64,000 bases of DNA from Epiperipatus broadwayi. Its lineage: Eukaryota > Onychophora > Udeonychophora > Euonychophora > Peripatidae. The notes under the pieces were generated by a model. That model was not told the DNA's origin. It searched no databases and saw nothing but the letters and a program-made list of their open reading frames with translations. Below are positions 61,869 through 64,000 of this stretch, piece by piece. Where the stretch lies: positions 2,632,023-2,696,022 of the forward strand of contig JAQFVV010000012.1 in assembly GCA_028023455.1 (NCBI GenBank), read 5' to 3'. Each line of letters opens with the position of its first letter. Within the stretch, counting starts at the first letter, position 1. Made by a program: the position numbers and the translations under genes.

Positions 61869-64000
61869 AATATATAAATACAAATATTTCCAATACTTCT
61901 TATTTAGGTGCAAAATAATCTTCACTTTATTAGCTTACATATAAGTTTTTGTCAATATCTATAATTATTTGTTTGAAATGGATTCAAAGGTGATTATAAA
62001 TTCTAGGATATATATGGAAATCTGAGTGTATAGTTTTTTATGTATCCTTATAAGATTAAGTAATTAAAGTAATATTTTCTATATTACTCATTAGAGAAAA
62101 TATATTGTGATGTACACATGTTGCCATCTATAGTTTACTTATAGTATATAAATAACTAAATATAAAAAACAATTAAAGGTCATCTAATTAAGAAAATATA
62201 TTTTATTGTTTTGAATAAATCTAAAATAAATGAACCATTTATTTATTAAATTTTACATTGAAATATTTTTGTTTGAATTATTGTCTAATGATAATAGTGC
62301 TTTATTGGGATTAGAAGAAAGAGATTCATATGTTCATAAGCCAGTATTTAAAAAAAATAAAAGATTGTGTTTTGTGTTGTAATAGCTACAGAAATGATTG
62401 TAGCAAGAACATAGGCTTTCAAAACTTTGTGTTTATTTTACCTTACTTTTATAAATATATTTGTGACAGATAGCAAAGATATATGTATTGTAGATAAAGC
62501 AATTTAGAGAGGAGACCATGAACTCCTCCTTCATTTTATATAGTTATGATTAAAATGAAATGAATATCCCAAACACTATAATGACCACCATAGAACTAAG
62601 ATCATTGAAATCACCATGGATTGTAATGTCAACACGAATCAATAAGTGGATACCATCTGATGGTTCAAATTGCTTATGAATACTTATGTTTCGGTTTTTG
62701 CTAGCAAAAAAAGGTACCAAAAGAAACATTATCGAATAATGAAATATCAGTTGAAGTTATATATATGCAAAAACAGTGATGACATATGCTAATAAAAATC
62801 CTTTAAATTAACACTGTCAGATAAATTTCACTGTAAAAAAAATGATTAAAAAGCATAATGATAACTTTAACAAAAAATATTTATTAAATTTTTTTTATTA
62901 ATAATTTTCATTAATATAATCTTACATATTATTCAATGTTATTAAACAATATGAGAGATAGATTTTTTTTATTATAAAAGTAACAATATTAAAAACTTTT
63001 ATCACTTTGTTTCCTTATATTGTGAGAAAGAGTTTATTTTTAACCCTTTTATGACTGTATGATTTAGTAATTTAAAATGTATATTGTATCTGATAGTTGC
63101 AATCATAAAATAGGAGAGGGTCAATTATAAAGTATATGATAGAATATTAGAATGCAGTTGATAAATTAGAATTATAATCATTATTTTATTCACCTCAATG
63201 AGTTAATGTTCATTTAAAAAAAATTATATTATTGTTATTATTAACATAAATACTTTGATTTGCCTATTTCCATCAGTCATTATAAAATTATTTTATTATA
63301 GAATTTATTTTACAATTAAGATAATTCATTGTATATTCCATACAATACTTTATTACCAAATAAGTCATCATTTATTGAATTGTATCTTTTGTGCTAAGCA
63401 AGATACTCATGCTCTTGATCATTGGCTACTTACAAATTCATAAGTCAATTATAAATATAAATCTAAACTTCCATACAAGCATTTTTGAATCAATATATAT
63501 ATATATTAGTTATATATTTAGTCAATATATATATATATTAGTTATATATTTAGTGGGCTAAGAACAACATTTATGTAATATGTTTTAGAGTGCCCAAATA
63601 TTTACTGCATAGGTGAAGAAAATCACTTGGTTCATAATTTTATTTATTATATTTTGTTGCCCAAATCTATGAGACACTTGCTAGCCAGCTAGTCCTGCAC
63701 AGTTATAATATTTTTGTTGTATTCATGATTACCTATTCAGTGCATTTATTTTAGCTTTACATTTTGACAGTCTTTACTTATTAGTTTTCCTTCATATTGT
63801 GGCTCATCCAACAAAGAAATAATGTTGCTTCATTCATATTGTTCATATGGTGCAGAATATCTTGCCCTTCATATTTGGCATCCAATATGAGGCTCGAGTA
63901 TATATCCATGATTCATGAAAGATTTAATGTCATATAATAATAGGTAGATAGAATTAAAATATTTGATTGATGATCACAATTAATATTAGCTATTTTTGTG
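61869..64000. other. AT-rich intergenic DNA with a short tandem duplication
   Basis: 63490-63555 is two copies of a 33-bp unit (TCAATATATATATATATTAG plus TTATATATTTAG). No gene, RNA or element is supported. Confidence 0.6.

Overview
The window looks like AT-rich intergenic DNA of an invertebrate animal nuclear genome. It has no operons and no recognisable host protein-coding gene. It is packed with eukaryotic repeats: a Ty3/gypsy LTR retrotransposon, decayed APE-type LINEs, short tRNA-derived SINEs with A tails, many fold-back (MITE-like) elements and long (AT)n tracts. I do not assign a species. The LTR element is visibly richer in G and C than the rest.

Layout. 1-9312 is a tandem Ty3/gypsy arrangement on the minus strand. 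A complete element runs from its 5' LTR (9312-7367) through PBS, leader, gag, pol and integrase to its 3' LTR (2743-799). That 3' LTR is followed directly by the PBS and leader of a second copy, which the window edge cuts about 64 bases before the expected gag start. The two LTRs are nearly identical, whereas the two leaders differ about ten times more. The pol frame is broken at an A11/G8 homopolymer region between RNase H and integrase.

9313-27800 holds the C-terminal end of one LINE, several fold-back families, four tRNA-SINE copies, two imperfect trinucleotide arrays and a 1-kb nested inverted repeat (25905-26945). 27800-29770 is a dead RTE-like LINE with endonuclease and RT remnants. 29771-51400 is mostly featureless AT-rich DNA with dispersed repeats, (AT)n tracts and a set of palindromes built from short unique arms around (AT)n cores. 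51449-52574 has two SINEs, one with a clear 13-bp target duplication. 52790-56800 holds two decayed LINEs in tail-to-tail orientation. 56800-64000 has a fold-back element with 120-bp near-perfect arms, a putative TATA/initiator promoter with a short non-coding exon and splice donor (59199-59536), and a further decayed fold-back.

The genes that work together are those of the retrotransposon: Gag forms the particle, pol supplies protease, RT/RNase H and integrase, and PBS and PPT prime the two cDNA strands. The most distinctive signals are the tandem element with unequal divergence between LTR and leader, the broken or shifted pol frame, the density of fold-back elements, and the recurring AT-cored palindromes.
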